A stretch of 64,000 bases of DNA. Source: Actibacterium sp. MT2.3-13A. GTDB lineage: Bacteria; Pseudomonadota; Alphaproteobacteria; Rhodobacterales; Rhodobacteraceae. Positions 9,689-19,025 of this stretch are shown here, piece after piece. The notes beneath the pieces were generated by a model. It was not told where the DNA came from. It did no database searches and saw only the letters and a list, made by a program, of their open reading frames with translations. Position 1 is the stretch's first letter. The number at the start of each line of letters is the position of its first letter. The stretch is taken from positions 239,874 through 303,873 of the forward strand of contig NZ_JAGSOU010000002.1 in the NCBI RefSeq assembly GCF_018139985.1, written 5' to 3'. The position numbers and the translations under genes are program-made.

Positions 9689-10560
9689 GCGGTCACCCCT
9701 GCCCGCTTGGCGGCGCGCAGGAAGGCGCGCGCGGTCAGGGTCTCGACCAGCTCGCGGCGATAGGCGGCGGGCACCTGCGGATGATCCTCGGGGGTGATCG
9801 CGGCGGCGGCGGCACGCGCCAGCCGCGCGGCGGTCTCGGCGTCGGGCAGGCAGCCGATGGCCTCCTGCTCGACCCCGGTCTGGCGCTGCGGCACCGGACC
9901 GACCCCGCCGAGCCCCAGCCGCAGCGCGCAGATCGCCCCCGCCGGATCGAGGCGCAGGGTCAGCGCCACGCTGACGATGGCGAAATCGCCGTGGCGGCGG
10001 CTGAACAGGTCGAAGGCCGAGCCCTCGTCCGCCAACTGCTGCGGAAAGCGCACTGCCGTCACGATCTCGTCGTCGGCCAGATCGACCGTCATGATCGACT
10101 GCACGAACTCGTCGGCGGGCACGCTGCGCTCGCCCTTGGCCGAGCGCAGGACGACCTCGGCCCCCAGCGTCACCGCGACCAGCGGCAGCTGCGCCGCCGG
10201 GTCGGCATGCACCAGGCTGCCGCCCAGTGTGCCGCGCTGGCGGATGGCGTAATGGCCGATGGTCGCGGCGGCCTCGGCCAGCAGCGGCAGGTCGCGCCCG
10301 ATCTCCGGGGCGGAGGCCACCCGGTGATGGCGGGTCAACCCGCCGATCTCGATCACGCCCCCGGTGTTGCGGACATAGTCCAGCTCCAGCAGGTCGTTCA
10401 GGTCGACCAGGTGCGCCGGCCGCGCCAGCCGCATGTTGAGCATCGGGCCGAGGCTCTGCCCGCCGCTCACCGGCTTGGCATCGGCTCCGTAACGCGCCAA
10501 GAGCTCCAGCGCCTCGCGGACGCTGGCGGGTCTGTGGTAGGTGAAGGGGGCGGGTTTCAT
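9685..10560 (-). CDS. Molybdenum hydroxylase FAD-binding medium subunit (CoxM type)
   Basis: 291 residues. The FAD-binding motifs AKPVSGGQSLGPMLNMRLARP (about 27-47) and a TIGHYAIRQRGTLGGSL segment (about 106-122) are intact, followed by the CO dehydrogenase flavoprotein C-terminal domain. It passes electrons from the Fe-S subunit to the quinone pool or another acceptor. Only 12 bases separate its ATG from the stop of the transporter ATPase upstream, so importer and hydroxylase are very likely on one mRNA. Confidence 0.93.
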   Translation of the reverse strand: MKPAPFTYHRPASVREALELLARYGADAKPVSGGQSLGPMLNMRLARPAHLVDLNDLLELDYVRNTGGVIEIGGLTRHHRVASAPEIGRDLPLLAEAAATIGHYAIRQRGTLGGSLVHADPAAQLPLVAVTLGAEVVLRSAKGERSVPADEFVQSIMTVDLADDEIVTAVRFPQQLADEGSAFDLFSRRHGDFAIVSVALTLRLDPAGAICALRLGLGGVGPVPQRQTGVEQEAIGCLPDAETAARLARAAAAAITPEDHPQVPAAYRRELVETLTARAFLRAAKRAGVTA

Positions 10561-10572
10561 CGCGGGGCTCCG

Positions 10573-11673
<1,101 letters not shown>

Positions 11674-11688
11674 GGGGTCTTTCCTTTC

Positions 11689-12651
11689 CTAGCCTTTGAC
11701 GGCGCCGGCGGTGAGGCCGGAAACGATGTAGCGCTCGAAGATCACGGCGACGATGACGGGCGGCACGATGGCCAGCACGCCGGCGGCGTTGATGAACGAG
11801 AAACTGATGGTGAAATCCGAGGTGAAGGCGGCCAGCACGATGGGCAGCGTCTGCGAGGCCTCGGTCTGGGTGAACATCAGGGCCAGCAGGAACTCGTTCC
11901 AGCTGGTCAGGAAGGTGAACAGCACCACCGCCACCAGCGAGGGCAGCGACAGCGGCAGGAACACCCGCACCAGCGCCTGGAAGCGCGAGCAGCCATCGAC
12001 GCGCGCGGCCTTGTCCAGCTCATCCGGCAGGCCCTCGAAATACTGGACCAGGATGAACACCGAGAACGGCACGGTCACCGCCAGGTAGGTCAGCACAAGC
12101 GAACCGATGGTGTCGAGCATCCCGAGGTTCTTGATCACCAGGAAGAACGGCACCACCAGCGCGATGTCCGGGATCACCCGCGTGATCAGGATGAAATAGA
12201 CCGAGGCATCGCGCCCCCAGAACCGGATCTTGGCCAGCGCATAGGCCGCGGGCACGCCCACCAGCAGGTTGAGGATCACCACGAGCGTCGCGACGAGGAA
12301 GCTGTTCCACATCGCCGGCAGCAGGTTCTTGGCCGTCGAGGGGATGAACCCACCCGAGGCCGGGTCCTGCCCGCTGCGGGTCTCGTAGGTGATCTCCTCC
12401 TCCTCGGTGGCGCTGAAGATCGCCTCGAAGTTTTGCAGAGTCGGCTCGTCGGGGATCCAGTGCGGCGGGACCGAGACGATCTCGGCCTCGGTCTGGAAGG
12501 ACGAGGAGACCAGCCAGGTCACCGGCGCCAGCACATAGATCGTCAGCACGATCGCGCCGGCGAGGATCACCAGGGTCTGGGCCAGCCGCGCCAGGCGCTG
12601 GCGGCGGCGGTAGTCGATCCCACCGGGTTGGGTCAGGGTTTTGTCGGACAT
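11689..12651 (-). CDS. ABC transporter permease, MalG type
   Basis: 320 residues from the ATG at 12651, two bases after the upstream permease stop; a TTG two codons earlier would overlap that stop by four. The first membrane span (LVILAGAIVLTIYVLAPVTWLVS) is followed by a long periplasmic stretch with an acidic EEEEITYETRSG insertion, then the binding-protein-dependent permease domain. The EAA loop contact with the ATPase is DELDKAARVDGCSRFQALVRVFLP. It forms the channel with the MalF-type partner. The acidic periplasmic insertion (about 80-105) is longer than in typical MalG proteins. Confidence 0.93.
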   Translation of the reverse strand: MSDKTLTQPGGIDYRRRQRLARLAQTLVILAGAIVLTIYVLAPVTWLVSSSFQTEAEIVSVPPHWIPDEPTLQNFEAIFSATEEEEITYETRSGQDPASGGFIPSTAKNLLPAMWNSFLVATLVVILNLLVGVPAAYALAKIRFWGRDASVYFILITRVIPDIALVVPFFLVIKNLGMLDTIGSLVLTYLAVTVPFSVFILVQYFEGLPDELDKAARVDGCSRFQALVRVFLPLSLPSLVAVVLFTFLTSWNEFLLALMFTQTEASQTLPIVLAAFTSDFTISFSFINAAGVLAIVPPVIVAVIFERYIVSGLTAGAVKG

Positions 12652-12653
12652 GC

Positions 12654-13574
12654 TCAAACCTTCCGGCCAAGGGTGCGGATGAAGGTGTAGGACAGCGCGA
12701 AGGTGACCAGAGCCAGCACATAGGACATGGCCGCGCCGCTGCCGAAGGAGAGGTTGCGGAACGTCTCCACATAGATGTGCCAGGACAGCACATGGCTGGC
12801 GTCACCCGGCCCGCCCTCGGTGAGGATGAAGAACAGGTCGAAATGCCGGATCGCCATCATCGTCTCGTAGATCATCACCAGCATGAAGCCGGGCTTCATC
12901 GCGGGCAGCGTGACATGGACGAAGCGCTGCCAGACGCTCGCGCCATCGACGCGCGCGGCCTGGTAGAGATCCGAGGGGATGGATTTCAGCGACACCAGCA
13001 GCAGGATGGTGGCCAGCGGCACCTCCTTCCACACGAAGGCGTTGGCGATGAGGAAGATCGTCTTTTCCTGATCGCCCAGCCAGATCATGTATTTGTCAAT
13101 GAAATCCATCTGGTAGAGGATGCCGTTCAGCGCGCCATAGCCGGAATCGTAGATCCATTTCCACATCAAGGCGTTGGCGACATAGGGAATGGCCCAGGGC
13201 ACCAGCAGGATGGTGGACAGGATCCGCCGGCCGCGGAAATCCTGGTTCAGCAGCAGCGCGACCAGCAGCGCGATCACCGCAATCGCCGACACCGACACCA
13301 CCGAGAATGTCACGGTGCGCGCCACCGACACCCAGAACAGGTCGTTCGTGAACAGGTCGGTGTAATTGTCGAACCACACGAAGGGCGTGCGGTTCGGGCG
13401 CGTCAGCTTGATGCGGAAGAAGCTGAGATAGAGCGAGTAGAGGATCGGGAACACCGCGACCCCCATGAGCACCGCCATCACCGGCGCCAGGAACAGCGCG
13501 GCGCTGCGTTCTTCGTAGCCGAACAGGCGGCGCATCCGCCCCCTGCCCGATGGTGGGTTTACGACATCAGTCAC
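12654..13574 (-). CDS. ABC transporter permease, MalF/UgpA type
   Basis: 306 residues. The first span is AALFLAPVMAVLMGVAVFPILYSLYLSFF; the EAA motif appears as DLYQAARVDGASVWQRFVHVTLP. It lacks the large periplasmic P2 domain of E. coli MalF, as is usual for this subfamily. The start is GTG at 13574. A very stable hairpin (13621-13651) separates it from the binding-protein gene, which normally lets the receptor be made in excess of the membrane parts. Confidence 0.93.
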   Translation of the reverse strand: MTDVVNPPSGRGRMRRLFGYEERSAALFLAPVMAVLMGVAVFPILYSLYLSFFRIKLTRPNRTPFVWFDNYTDLFTNDLFWVSVARTVTFSVVSVSAIAVIALLVALLLNQDFRGRRILSTILLVPWAIPYVANALMWKWIYDSGYGALNGILYQMDFIDKYMIWLGDQEKTIFLIANAFVWKEVPLATILLLVSLKSIPSDLYQAARVDGASVWQRFVHVTLPAMKPGFMLVMIYETMMAIRHFDLFFILTEGGPGDASHVLSWHIYVETFRNLSFGSGAAMSYVLALVTFALSYTFIRTLGRKV

Positions 13575-13620
13575 GTCTCTGGTCCTGCCTCTGCCCGCTG
13601 CGCGGGCCCCCTCGAAAGCA

Positions 13621-13651
13621 CCCGGCGCAGGGCTGTTGACCCTGCGCCGGG
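13621..13651 (-). terminator. Strong stem-loop between binding-protein and permease genes
   Basis: A perfect 12-bp inverted repeat (CCCGGCGCAGGG / CCCTGCGCCGGG, 13621-13632 and 13640-13651) with a 7-base loop, right after the binding-protein stop codon. No U-run follows, so it is more likely an mRNA 3'-end stabiliser or partial attenuator than a full terminator. Confidence 0.7.
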
Positions 13652-13669
13652 GCGGTTTGTCCGTCAGCC

Positions 13670-15001
13670 TCAGTAGCTGTCTTTCAGCTCATCCCAGAGC
13701 GCGGCAGATTTGCCGATCGCAGAGGCGACGTCGCTGTTGCCGAGGATCGCCGCCTGCCAGGCAGAGCCGTTGGTCTCGCTCCATTCGCCGAACCAGGGCG
13801 TGACCACGTCCTTCTTCAGGGCCAGCGCCTGCTGGGCCTTGATGATGTCGACGTCGCCGTATTTGCCATAGGCGTCGCGGATCTCGGGATCGTCGAACAG
13901 CGGCTTCACGCCGAAGCCCGCGCCGATGTCCATGAACAGCAGTTTCTGGAACTTATACTCGCCGTTGGCCTTGCCGCCGAACCATTCGATCAGCTTGGCG
14001 GCGTTCTCCGCGCGCTGCTTGTCCTGGGCCGACTGGGTGGCCATGCCGTGGAAGCGCATCCAGCCCACGGTGTTGTGGTCGCCGTTGGCGCCCTTGGGCA
14101 TCAGCGCCTGCTTGACGTGGCCGGCGATCTGCGACTGCGCCGGGTCGTTCAGCATGCGCAGGCGGTATTTCGCGACCATCGCGAAGGCGTGGTTGCCCGA
14201 GGCGAAGGCCTTCAGGCCCGACAGTTCGCCGGTCTCGACGCAGGCGGGCGACACGATGCCGTGCTTGTTCACCGCGTCCACGACCCATTGCAGGGCTTCG
14301 ATCGCGCCGTCCTTGTCGTGCTGCATGATCGACTTGCCGGCATCGTCGGTGAAGCGGCCGCCATGCGAATAGACCAGCGACGACATGAATTCGATCAGCC
14401 AGCTTTCCTGCGCCATGGCCAGCATCATCGGGTATTCCGAGATGCCCTTCTCCTTCATCACCAGCGACTGCTCGACCACCTCGTCCCAGGTCGCGGGCGG
14501 CGCGTCGAAGCCGGCCTCCTTCAGCTTCTGCTCGTCATAGAGGAAGGCCATGAAGTCGGTGTAATAGGTCAGGCCATACTGCCGGCCGTTATAGGTCATC
14601 GAGTCGGTGCAGAAATCCTCGGCCTCGGCGTTGTAGGCGGTGAGGAAGTCGAAATCGTCGATCGGCGAGATCCAGCCGGCCTCGGCCCATTCGGGCAGCC
14701 AGGCGTCCGACACCCACATCATGTCCAGCGGCGCGCCGCCGACGAATTTGGTGACCATGCCCTCACGGTATTGCGCCCAGGGCGAGTTGCCGTAGTTGAC
14801 CGCAATGCCGGTGGCGTCGGTGAAGGCGTTGATGTGGCTCTGCACGGTGTCGACCGCGGCCGACCAGGCATGCATGTTGATCGCCTGGGCGCCCTGGGCG
14901 CCTGCGATGCGCGCCGGAGCCGCCAGCGCGACCGCGCCCGCCGCGGCGGAGGTCCGCAGAAAGTCCCGCCGGCCGATATGCGATTTGATGAGTCGTGACA
15001 T
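13670..15001 (-). CDS. Extracellular solute-binding protein (family 1), Tat-exported
   Basis: 443 residues. The N-terminus has a twin-arginine signal (GRRDFLRTSAAAGAVALAAPA) with a hydrophobic stretch and likely cleavage after AGA, so the receptor is exported folded. The mature part is a periplasmic-binding-protein type 2 fold of the MalE/UgpB class (HAWSAAVDTVQSHINAF; PLDMMWVSDAWLPEWAEAG; GNHAFAMVAKYRLRML). It is first in the order receptor-MalF-MalG-MalK. Its aromatic content (many Trp, in FGEWSETNGSAWQ and elsewhere) would suit a cationic or cyclic ligand as well as a sugar; this is a guess. A putative TetR operator lies about 120 bases before the ATG. Confidence 0.93.
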   Translation of the reverse strand: MSRLIKSHIGRRDFLRTSAAAGAVALAAPARIAGAQGAQAINMHAWSAAVDTVQSHINAFTDATGIAVNYGNSPWAQYREGMVTKFVGGAPLDMMWVSDAWLPEWAEAGWISPIDDFDFLTAYNAEAEDFCTDSMTYNGRQYGLTYYTDFMAFLYDEQKLKEAGFDAPPATWDEVVEQSLVMKEKGISEYPMMLAMAQESWLIEFMSSLVYSHGGRFTDDAGKSIMQHDKDGAIEALQWVVDAVNKHGIVSPACVETGELSGLKAFASGNHAFAMVAKYRLRMLNDPAQSQIAGHVKQALMPKGANGDHNTVGWMRFHGMATQSAQDKQRAENAAKLIEWFGGKANGEYKFQKLLFMDIGAGFGVKPLFDDPEIRDAYGKYGDVDIIKAQQALALKKDVVTPWFGEWSETNGSAWQAAILGNSDVASAIGKSAALWDELKDSY

Positions 15002-15121
15002 GTGTTGTTCCCCTGTTCATCTGTCGGGCCCCGCCGCCGCCGCAACGGCGCACCGCGAGAAACCATCCCTGCCGAGAGGCCAGACGGCCCCTGAGAATCG
15101 ACGTTAGTGCGTGAATTCTTT

Positions 15122-15137
15122 GTCGTCAATTGACGAC
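15122..15137. promoter_or_regulatory. Palindrome, likely TetR operator of the importer/hydroxylase unit
   Basis: GTCGTCAATTGACGAC is a perfect 16-bp palindrome in the 243-base gap between the TetR stop and the binding-protein start. A second, imperfect copy occurs at 16045-16060 between the TetR and NIPSNAP genes, and both are followed by the same TTA. The pairing of the two sites around the TetR gene is the reason for the assignment. Confidence 0.6.
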
Positions 15138-15244
15138 TTATTTTCGCAAGAAAATTTCGCCAACAGGACGCACCTGCGGCACGCCAACCTCGGAAGTGCG
15201 GATTCCCTGTGCAGAAAGGCAACCGCGCGGGGGCACGCAGGGCC

Positions 15245-15946
15245 TCAGGAGAGATCCTCGTTATAGGCCTCAACCATCGGGGCGAAGCCCGACAGGAACA
15301 TGCGCACATGCATCGCCACGACCTTGTCTTCGGGGATGCGCCAGCTGGCCTTGTAGATGTGGCGCCGGATTGCGTAGTGCGAGATCGAGCCGTGCAGCGT
15401 CCAGGCCATCTCATGCGTGGCCGAGCGCTCCTTGGGCAGGGTGACGCCCAGCTCATGCGCCGCCTCGCGCATCAGCACCTCCAGCAGTTGGGTCACGATG
15501 CTGGCGATGTAGTCGGGCGCCATCGACGCGTCCGACAGCGACGCATAGAGGAACAGGCGCAGCCATTTGCGCGTCAAGGTTGTCTCGAGATAATCGACGT
15601 AAAAGCGTCTGAAACGGGTCTCGACCGGCACGCTGCGGTCCTGCAGATCGACGAACCAGCTGGCCTTGAACGCGCCGAGGATCTCCTGCCGGTAGACCTC
15701 GGCCAGCAGGTCCTCCTTGGTCGGAAAGAAGCGGTAGAGCAGGCGCTGCGACACGCCGCAGGCATCGGCCAGGCGCCGCGTCTGTCCCGTCAGCCCGTTC
15801 TCGGCGAAGAAATCCGAAGCCGTCTCGAGGATCTGGGCCCGCCGTTCGGCATGCGGCAGCCGCGCCGCGCCGCTGGCCGCCGGCTCTTTCTTGGCGCGAC
15901 CCGCCTGGCGCCCCTTTTCCCGCAATGCATCGGATTTCGCCTTCAC
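15245..15946 (-). CDS. TetR/AcrR-family transcriptional regulator
   Basis: About 233 residues from GTG 15946, chosen because AGGGGTGAAGG lies five bases before it; an in-frame TTG at 16003 would add 19 residues. After a basic N-terminal tail (KAKSDALREKGRQAGRAKK) comes the helix-turn-helix: RRAQILETASDFFAENG, then TRRLADACGVSQRLLYRFFPTKEDLLAEVY. The C-terminal half is a ligand-binding helical domain. It most likely represses the transporter-hydroxylase unit downstream and its own gene through the two GTCGTCA-type repeats, with an imported substrate or intermediate as inducer (inference). Confidence 0.88.
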   Translation of the reverse strand: MKAKSDALREKGRQAGRAKKEPAASGAARLPHAERRAQILETASDFFAENGLTGQTRRLADACGVSQRLLYRFFPTKEDLLAEVYRQEILGAFKASWFVDLQDRSVPVETRFRRFYVDYLETTLTRKWLRLFLYASLSDASMAPDYIASIVTQLLEVLMREAAHELGVTLPKERSATHEMAWTLHGSISHYAIRRHIYKASWRIPEDKVVAMHVRMFLSGFAPMVEAYNEDLS

Positions 15947-16044
15947 GCCTTCACCCCTTTTCCGGCCGCTGCTTGGCTTAGCCCAATCCCCCCATGACGC
16001 CAAGGCATGTTCCTCGGTTCGACTGTCATTGAGGGGGACACCTT

Positions 16045-16060
16045 GTCGTCACCTGATGAC
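16045..16060. promoter_or_regulatory. Second copy of the likely TetR operator
   Basis: GTCGTCACCTGATGAC matches the palindrome at 15122-15137 at 13 of 16 positions and keeps both half-sites (GTCRTCA). It lies in the divergent gap between the TetR gene and the NIPSNAP gene, so one protein could control both directions. Confidence 0.55.
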
Positions 16061-16145
16061 TTATCTATTGCATTCCCGCGAGGATAGCGACTAGCCTTTT
16101 TGCAGGCGCACCACGGGCGCGCAGCGACGAATGAACGGGAAAACC

Positions 16146-16457
16146 ATGATCTACGAAAAACGCACCTATCGCATCACCGCGGGCAAGGCCCCGGAATTCC
16201 TCAAGCTTTACCAGGCCGAGGGTCTGCACATCATCACCAGATACGCCAAGCTGATCGGCTGCTGGGTGACCGACAGCGGCCCGCTCAATTCCGTCGTGTT
16301 CATCTGGGCCTATGACGACTACGGCCACCGCAGCGCGCAGCGCGCCAAGCTGGGCGCCGACGCCGAATGGCAGAGCTTCGTGCCCAAGATCCTGCCCTAC
16401 CTCGATTACCAGGAGAGCGTCTTTCTCCAGCCCGCCGCCTTCTCGCCGCTGGGCTGA
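16146..16457 (+). CDS. NIPSNAP-family small protein
   Basis: 103 residues starting MIYEKRTYRITAGKAPEF; the ATG at 16146 has GGGA at a good distance, while an ATG five codons upstream (16131) has none. It is a single ferredoxin-like alpha/beta-barrel domain of the NIPSNAP family: IYEKRTY start, YAKLIGCWVTDSGPLNSVVFIWAYDDYGHR core, then a short C-terminal region. Bacterial members are small dimeric proteins of unknown activity found beside catabolic operons. It is divergent from the TetR gene and shares its operator region, so it should be induced with the hydroxylase unit. A clear terminator follows. Confidence 0.88.
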   Translation: MIYEKRTYRITAGKAPEFLKLYQAEGLHIITRYAKLIGCWVTDSGPLNSVVFIWAYDDYGHRSAQRAKLGADAEWQSFVPKILPYLDYQESVFLQPAAFSPLG

Positions 16458-16463
16458 GAAATC

Positions 16464-16489
16464 GGGGGGGCCATCCGGCCCCCCTTTTT
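16464..16489 (+). terminator. Rho-independent terminator after the NIPSNAP gene
   Basis: An 8-bp GC stem (GGGGGGCC / GGCCCCCC, 16465-16472 and 16477-16484) with an ATCC loop, directly followed by TTTTT at 16485-16489. This is a classical intrinsic terminator. Confidence 0.88.
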
Positions 16490-16518
16490 CCTTGCCGGTC
16501 CGTCGCGGCGGCGCGCGG

Positions 16519-17487
16519 CTATTTCTGCGTCAGCCCGCCCGCGATGTTGCACAGCATCTCGAACATCACCGACACGCCGAGGAAGGCCGTCCCCCCGGAA
16601 CTGTCGAAGGGCGGCGAGACCTCCACCAGATCGGCGCCGGCGATGTTCACCCCCGCCAGCAGACGCGCCACCACAAGCGCCTGGAACGAGCTCGGCCCGC
16701 CGACCTCGGGGGTGCCGGTGCCCGGCGCGAAGGCCGGATCGATGAAGTCGATGTCGTAGGAGACATAGGTCGGGCGGGTGCCGACGATCTCCTTCGCCTC
16801 GGCCATGACATCCTCGGGGCCGCGGGCGTGGAATTCCTCGATCGCGATCACGCGCACCCCCACGCTGTCGGCGAAGTCGCGGTCCTCGCTGTCATAGGTG
16901 GTGCCGCGGATCCCGATCTGGACGACGCGCCTGGGGTCCAGCAGCCCCTCCTCGATGGCGCGCCGGAAAGGGGTCCCGTGCGTGTATTTCGTGCCGCCGA
17001 AATAGCTCTCGAACAGGTCGGTGTGGCTGTCGAAATGGATCATGCCCAACGGCTCGGGCTTGCCCAGGGCACGCAGGATCGGCAACGAGCACAGGTGGTC
17101 GCCGCCCGCCGTCAGCGGCACGATACCCGCCGCCCGCACCTTTTCGTAGAAGGCGGTGATCCGCCCCATGCTGTCGTGAAGGTCGGCGGGGTTGGGCGCC
17201 ACGTCGCCGAGATCGGCGCAGTTCACCATCTCGAACGGGCGCACCCCCGTCGCGCCGTTCTGGGCACGGATCATGGTGGACATGTCGCGCAGCTGGCGCG
17301 GGCCGTGCCGAGGGCCGGGGCGGTTGGTGGTGCCGCTGTCCCAGGGCGTGCCGATCAGGCCGACCTGCACATCCTTCAGCCGCGGGTTGTCGAGATCGAC
17401 ATGCGGCAGGCGCATGAAGGTGGGCACGCCGGCGTAGCGCGGCAGGTCGAAGCCGGAGACGGGATGAAAGAACGGATCGCTGCTCAT
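16519..17487 (-). CDS. Arginase/agmatinase-fold ureohydrolase (guanidinobutyrase / guanidinopropionase-like)
   Basis: 322 residues from ATG 17487, preceded by AAGGA. All binuclear-metal ligands are visible: H131 in GGDH, D153, H155 and D157 in DSHTD, and D245 and D247 in SYDIDFID, followed by the family hallmark GTGTPEVGG. The N-terminal RYAGVPTFMRLP and the loop KYTHGTPFRRAIEEG resemble agmatinases and guanidino-acid hydrolases more than arginases. The reaction would release urea from a guanidino compound. It is last in a minus-strand unit that starts with a taurine-type ABC receptor, so the transported ligand is probably its substrate or a precursor. Guanidinobutyrate, guanidinopropionate, agmatine or guanidine are all possible. 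Confidence 0.9.
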   Translation of the reverse strand: MSSDPFFHPVSGFDLPRYAGVPTFMRLPHVDLDNPRLKDVQVGLIGTPWDSGTTNRPGPRHGPRQLRDMSTMIRAQNGATGVRPFEMVNCADLGDVAPNPADLHDSMGRITAFYEKVRAAGIVPLTAGGDHLCSLPILRALGKPEPLGMIHFDSHTDLFESYFGGTKYTHGTPFRRAIEEGLLDPRRVVQIGIRGTTYDSEDRDFADSVGVRVIAIEEFHARGPEDVMAEAKEIVGTRPTYVSYDIDFIDPAFAPGTGTPEVGGPSSFQALVVARLLAGVNIAGADLVEVSPPFDSSGGTAFLGVSVMFEMLCNIAGGLTQK

Positions 17488-17501
17488 GTCTGAGTCCTTT
17501 G

Positions 17502-18233
17502 TCAGTGCATCACGCTGCCACCGTTCACGCCGAAGCATTGACCGGTGATGAAGCGGCTGTCGGGGCCGGCGAGGAAAAGCGCCATCGCGGCGATCTCCTC
17601 GGGCTGGCCGAAGCGCGCAAGGGGGGTGTCCATATCCTTGGCCAGCTGTTCGGGGCTCATGCTGCCGGGGCTGGTCATGTCGGTCTCGACCGAGCCGGGG
17701 GCGATGGCGTTGACCAGAACATGCGGCGCCAGTTCGCGCGCCAGCGTCCGGGTCAGGCTGATGATCCCGCCCTTGGAGGCGGTGTAGGCCACCATGTGCT
17801 CGCGGCCCAGAAGGCCGAGGTCGCTGGCGATGTTGATGATGCGGCCCGCGCCGCCGCGCCGGACGAATTCGCGCGCGGCCAGGAAGGTGCCGCGCAGGTT
17901 GACCGCGATCACCCGGTCAAAATCAGCCGCCTCGGTCTCGGCCAGCGGGCTTTCGCGCAGGATCCCGGCGTTGTTGACCAGGATCTCCACCGCGCCCAAC
18001 TGCGCGTTGGCCGCATCGAACAGCGCCTCGACCTGCGCCTCGTCCGAGACATCGGCATCGACGGCGATGCCGTCGGACAGGGCCTTGATTTCCGCCAGCG
18101 TCGCCGCCGCCGCCGGGTCGGCATGGTGGCAGATCGCCACCCGCGCCCCCTGCCCGGCCAGCGCCAGCGCGATCGCCCGCCCGATCCCGCGGCTCCCGCC
18201 GGTGACCACGGCCACCTTGCCCGAAAGATTCAT
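17502..18233 (-). CDS. Short-chain dehydrogenase/reductase (SDR)
   Basis: 243 residues from the ATG at 18233, which overlaps the preceding SDR stop (ATGA). It has the NAD(P)-binding TGGSRGIG, NNAG, the catalytic Ser-Tyr-Lys set (NIASDLG and YTASK) and a complete C-terminus (ITGQCFGVNGGSVMH). It resembles classical FabG/glucose dehydrogenase-type SDRs; the substrate is unknown. It lies 14 bases before the ureohydrolase start and belongs to the same transporter unit. Confidence 0.9.
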   Translation of the reverse strand: MNLSGKVAVVTGGSRGIGRAIALALAGQGARVAICHHADPAAAATLAEIKALSDGIAVDADVSDEAQVEALFDAANAQLGAVEILVNNAGILRESPLAETEAADFDRVIAVNLRGTFLAAREFVRRGGAGRIINIASDLGLLGREHMVAYTASKGGIISLTRTLARELAPHVLVNAIAPGSVETDMTSPGSMSPEQLAKDMDTPLARFGQPEEIAAMALFLAGPDSRFITGQCFGVNGGSVMH

Positions 18234-18997
18234 GACATCACCTCGCCGCGGTCGACGTTGATCGCCTGGCCGGTGATGTTCGCGCCGCCGCTGCTGGCCA
18301 GGAACATGTAGATATCGGCCATGTCGGCGGGCTCCATCAGCCCGTCGATGGCCTGGGCCGACATGATCTCGCGCGCGACCTCCTCCTCGCTGCGGCCGCT
18401 GCTGCGCGCCAGTTCGCGCAGCGAATTCATCGCCGGGCCGGTCTTGACCCAGCCCGGGCAGACCGCGTTGACGCGGATCCCGCGCGGGCCCAGTTCCTGC
18501 GCCCAGGCGCGCATCAGGCCGAGATTGGCGTGTTTGGTCGCCACATAGGCCGAAAAGCCCGGCACCGCCGTGCGCGCCCAGATCGAGGCGGTCAGGATGA
18601 TCCGCCCGCCCTCCGGGATGCGGCCGATCAGCGTGTCGGTCACGTTCTGGGTGCCGGTGATGTTGATCGCGACGATCCGCTCGAAGGTCTCGTTGCCGGC
18701 CGGATGATCTCCGGTCAGCGGCGTCGGACGCTCCAGCCCGGCGTTGTTGACCAGCACGTCCACGCGCTCGATCCCGCGCAGCCGCTCGGTCACCATCGCG
18801 GCGTCGGAGATGTCGCACCGGATCGGCGTGACCCTGCCCGGCATCCGCTTCGCCGCCTCGAAGATGGCGTCGGTCGAGGACAGGATCGTCAACTCGGCGC
18901 CGGCCCGGGCGAAGCCCATCGCCACGCCGAAACCGATGCCGCTGCTGGCGCCTGTCACCAGGACCGATTTGCCGGTGAAATCGAATGTCACGCTCAT
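18230..18997 (-). CDS. Short-chain dehydrogenase/reductase (SDR)
   Basis: 255 residues: TGASSGIG cofactor motif, NNAG, active-site LTASIW and YVATK, with the C-terminal ITGQAINVDRG. It is a second SDR, clearly different in sequence from its immediate neighbour, so the pair is not a recent tandem duplication. Two consecutive oxidoreductases between an importer and a ureohydrolase suggest stepwise oxidation of a side chain before or after guanidino cleavage (inference). Confidence 0.9.
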   Translation of the reverse strand: MSVTFDFTGKSVLVTGASSGIGFGVAMGFARAGAELTILSSTDAIFEAAKRMPGRVTPIRCDISDAAMVTERLRGIERVDVLVNNAGLERPTPLTGDHPAGNETFERIVAINITGTQNVTDTLIGRIPEGGRIILTASIWARTAVPGFSAYVATKHANLGLMRAWAQELGPRGIRVNAVCPGWVKTGPAMNSLRELARSSGRSEEEVAREIMSAQAIDGLMEPADMADIYMFLASSGGANITGQAINVDRGEVMS

Positions 18998-19025
18998 GCC
19001 GTCGGTCCCCCGCTCTTGCCCATGC

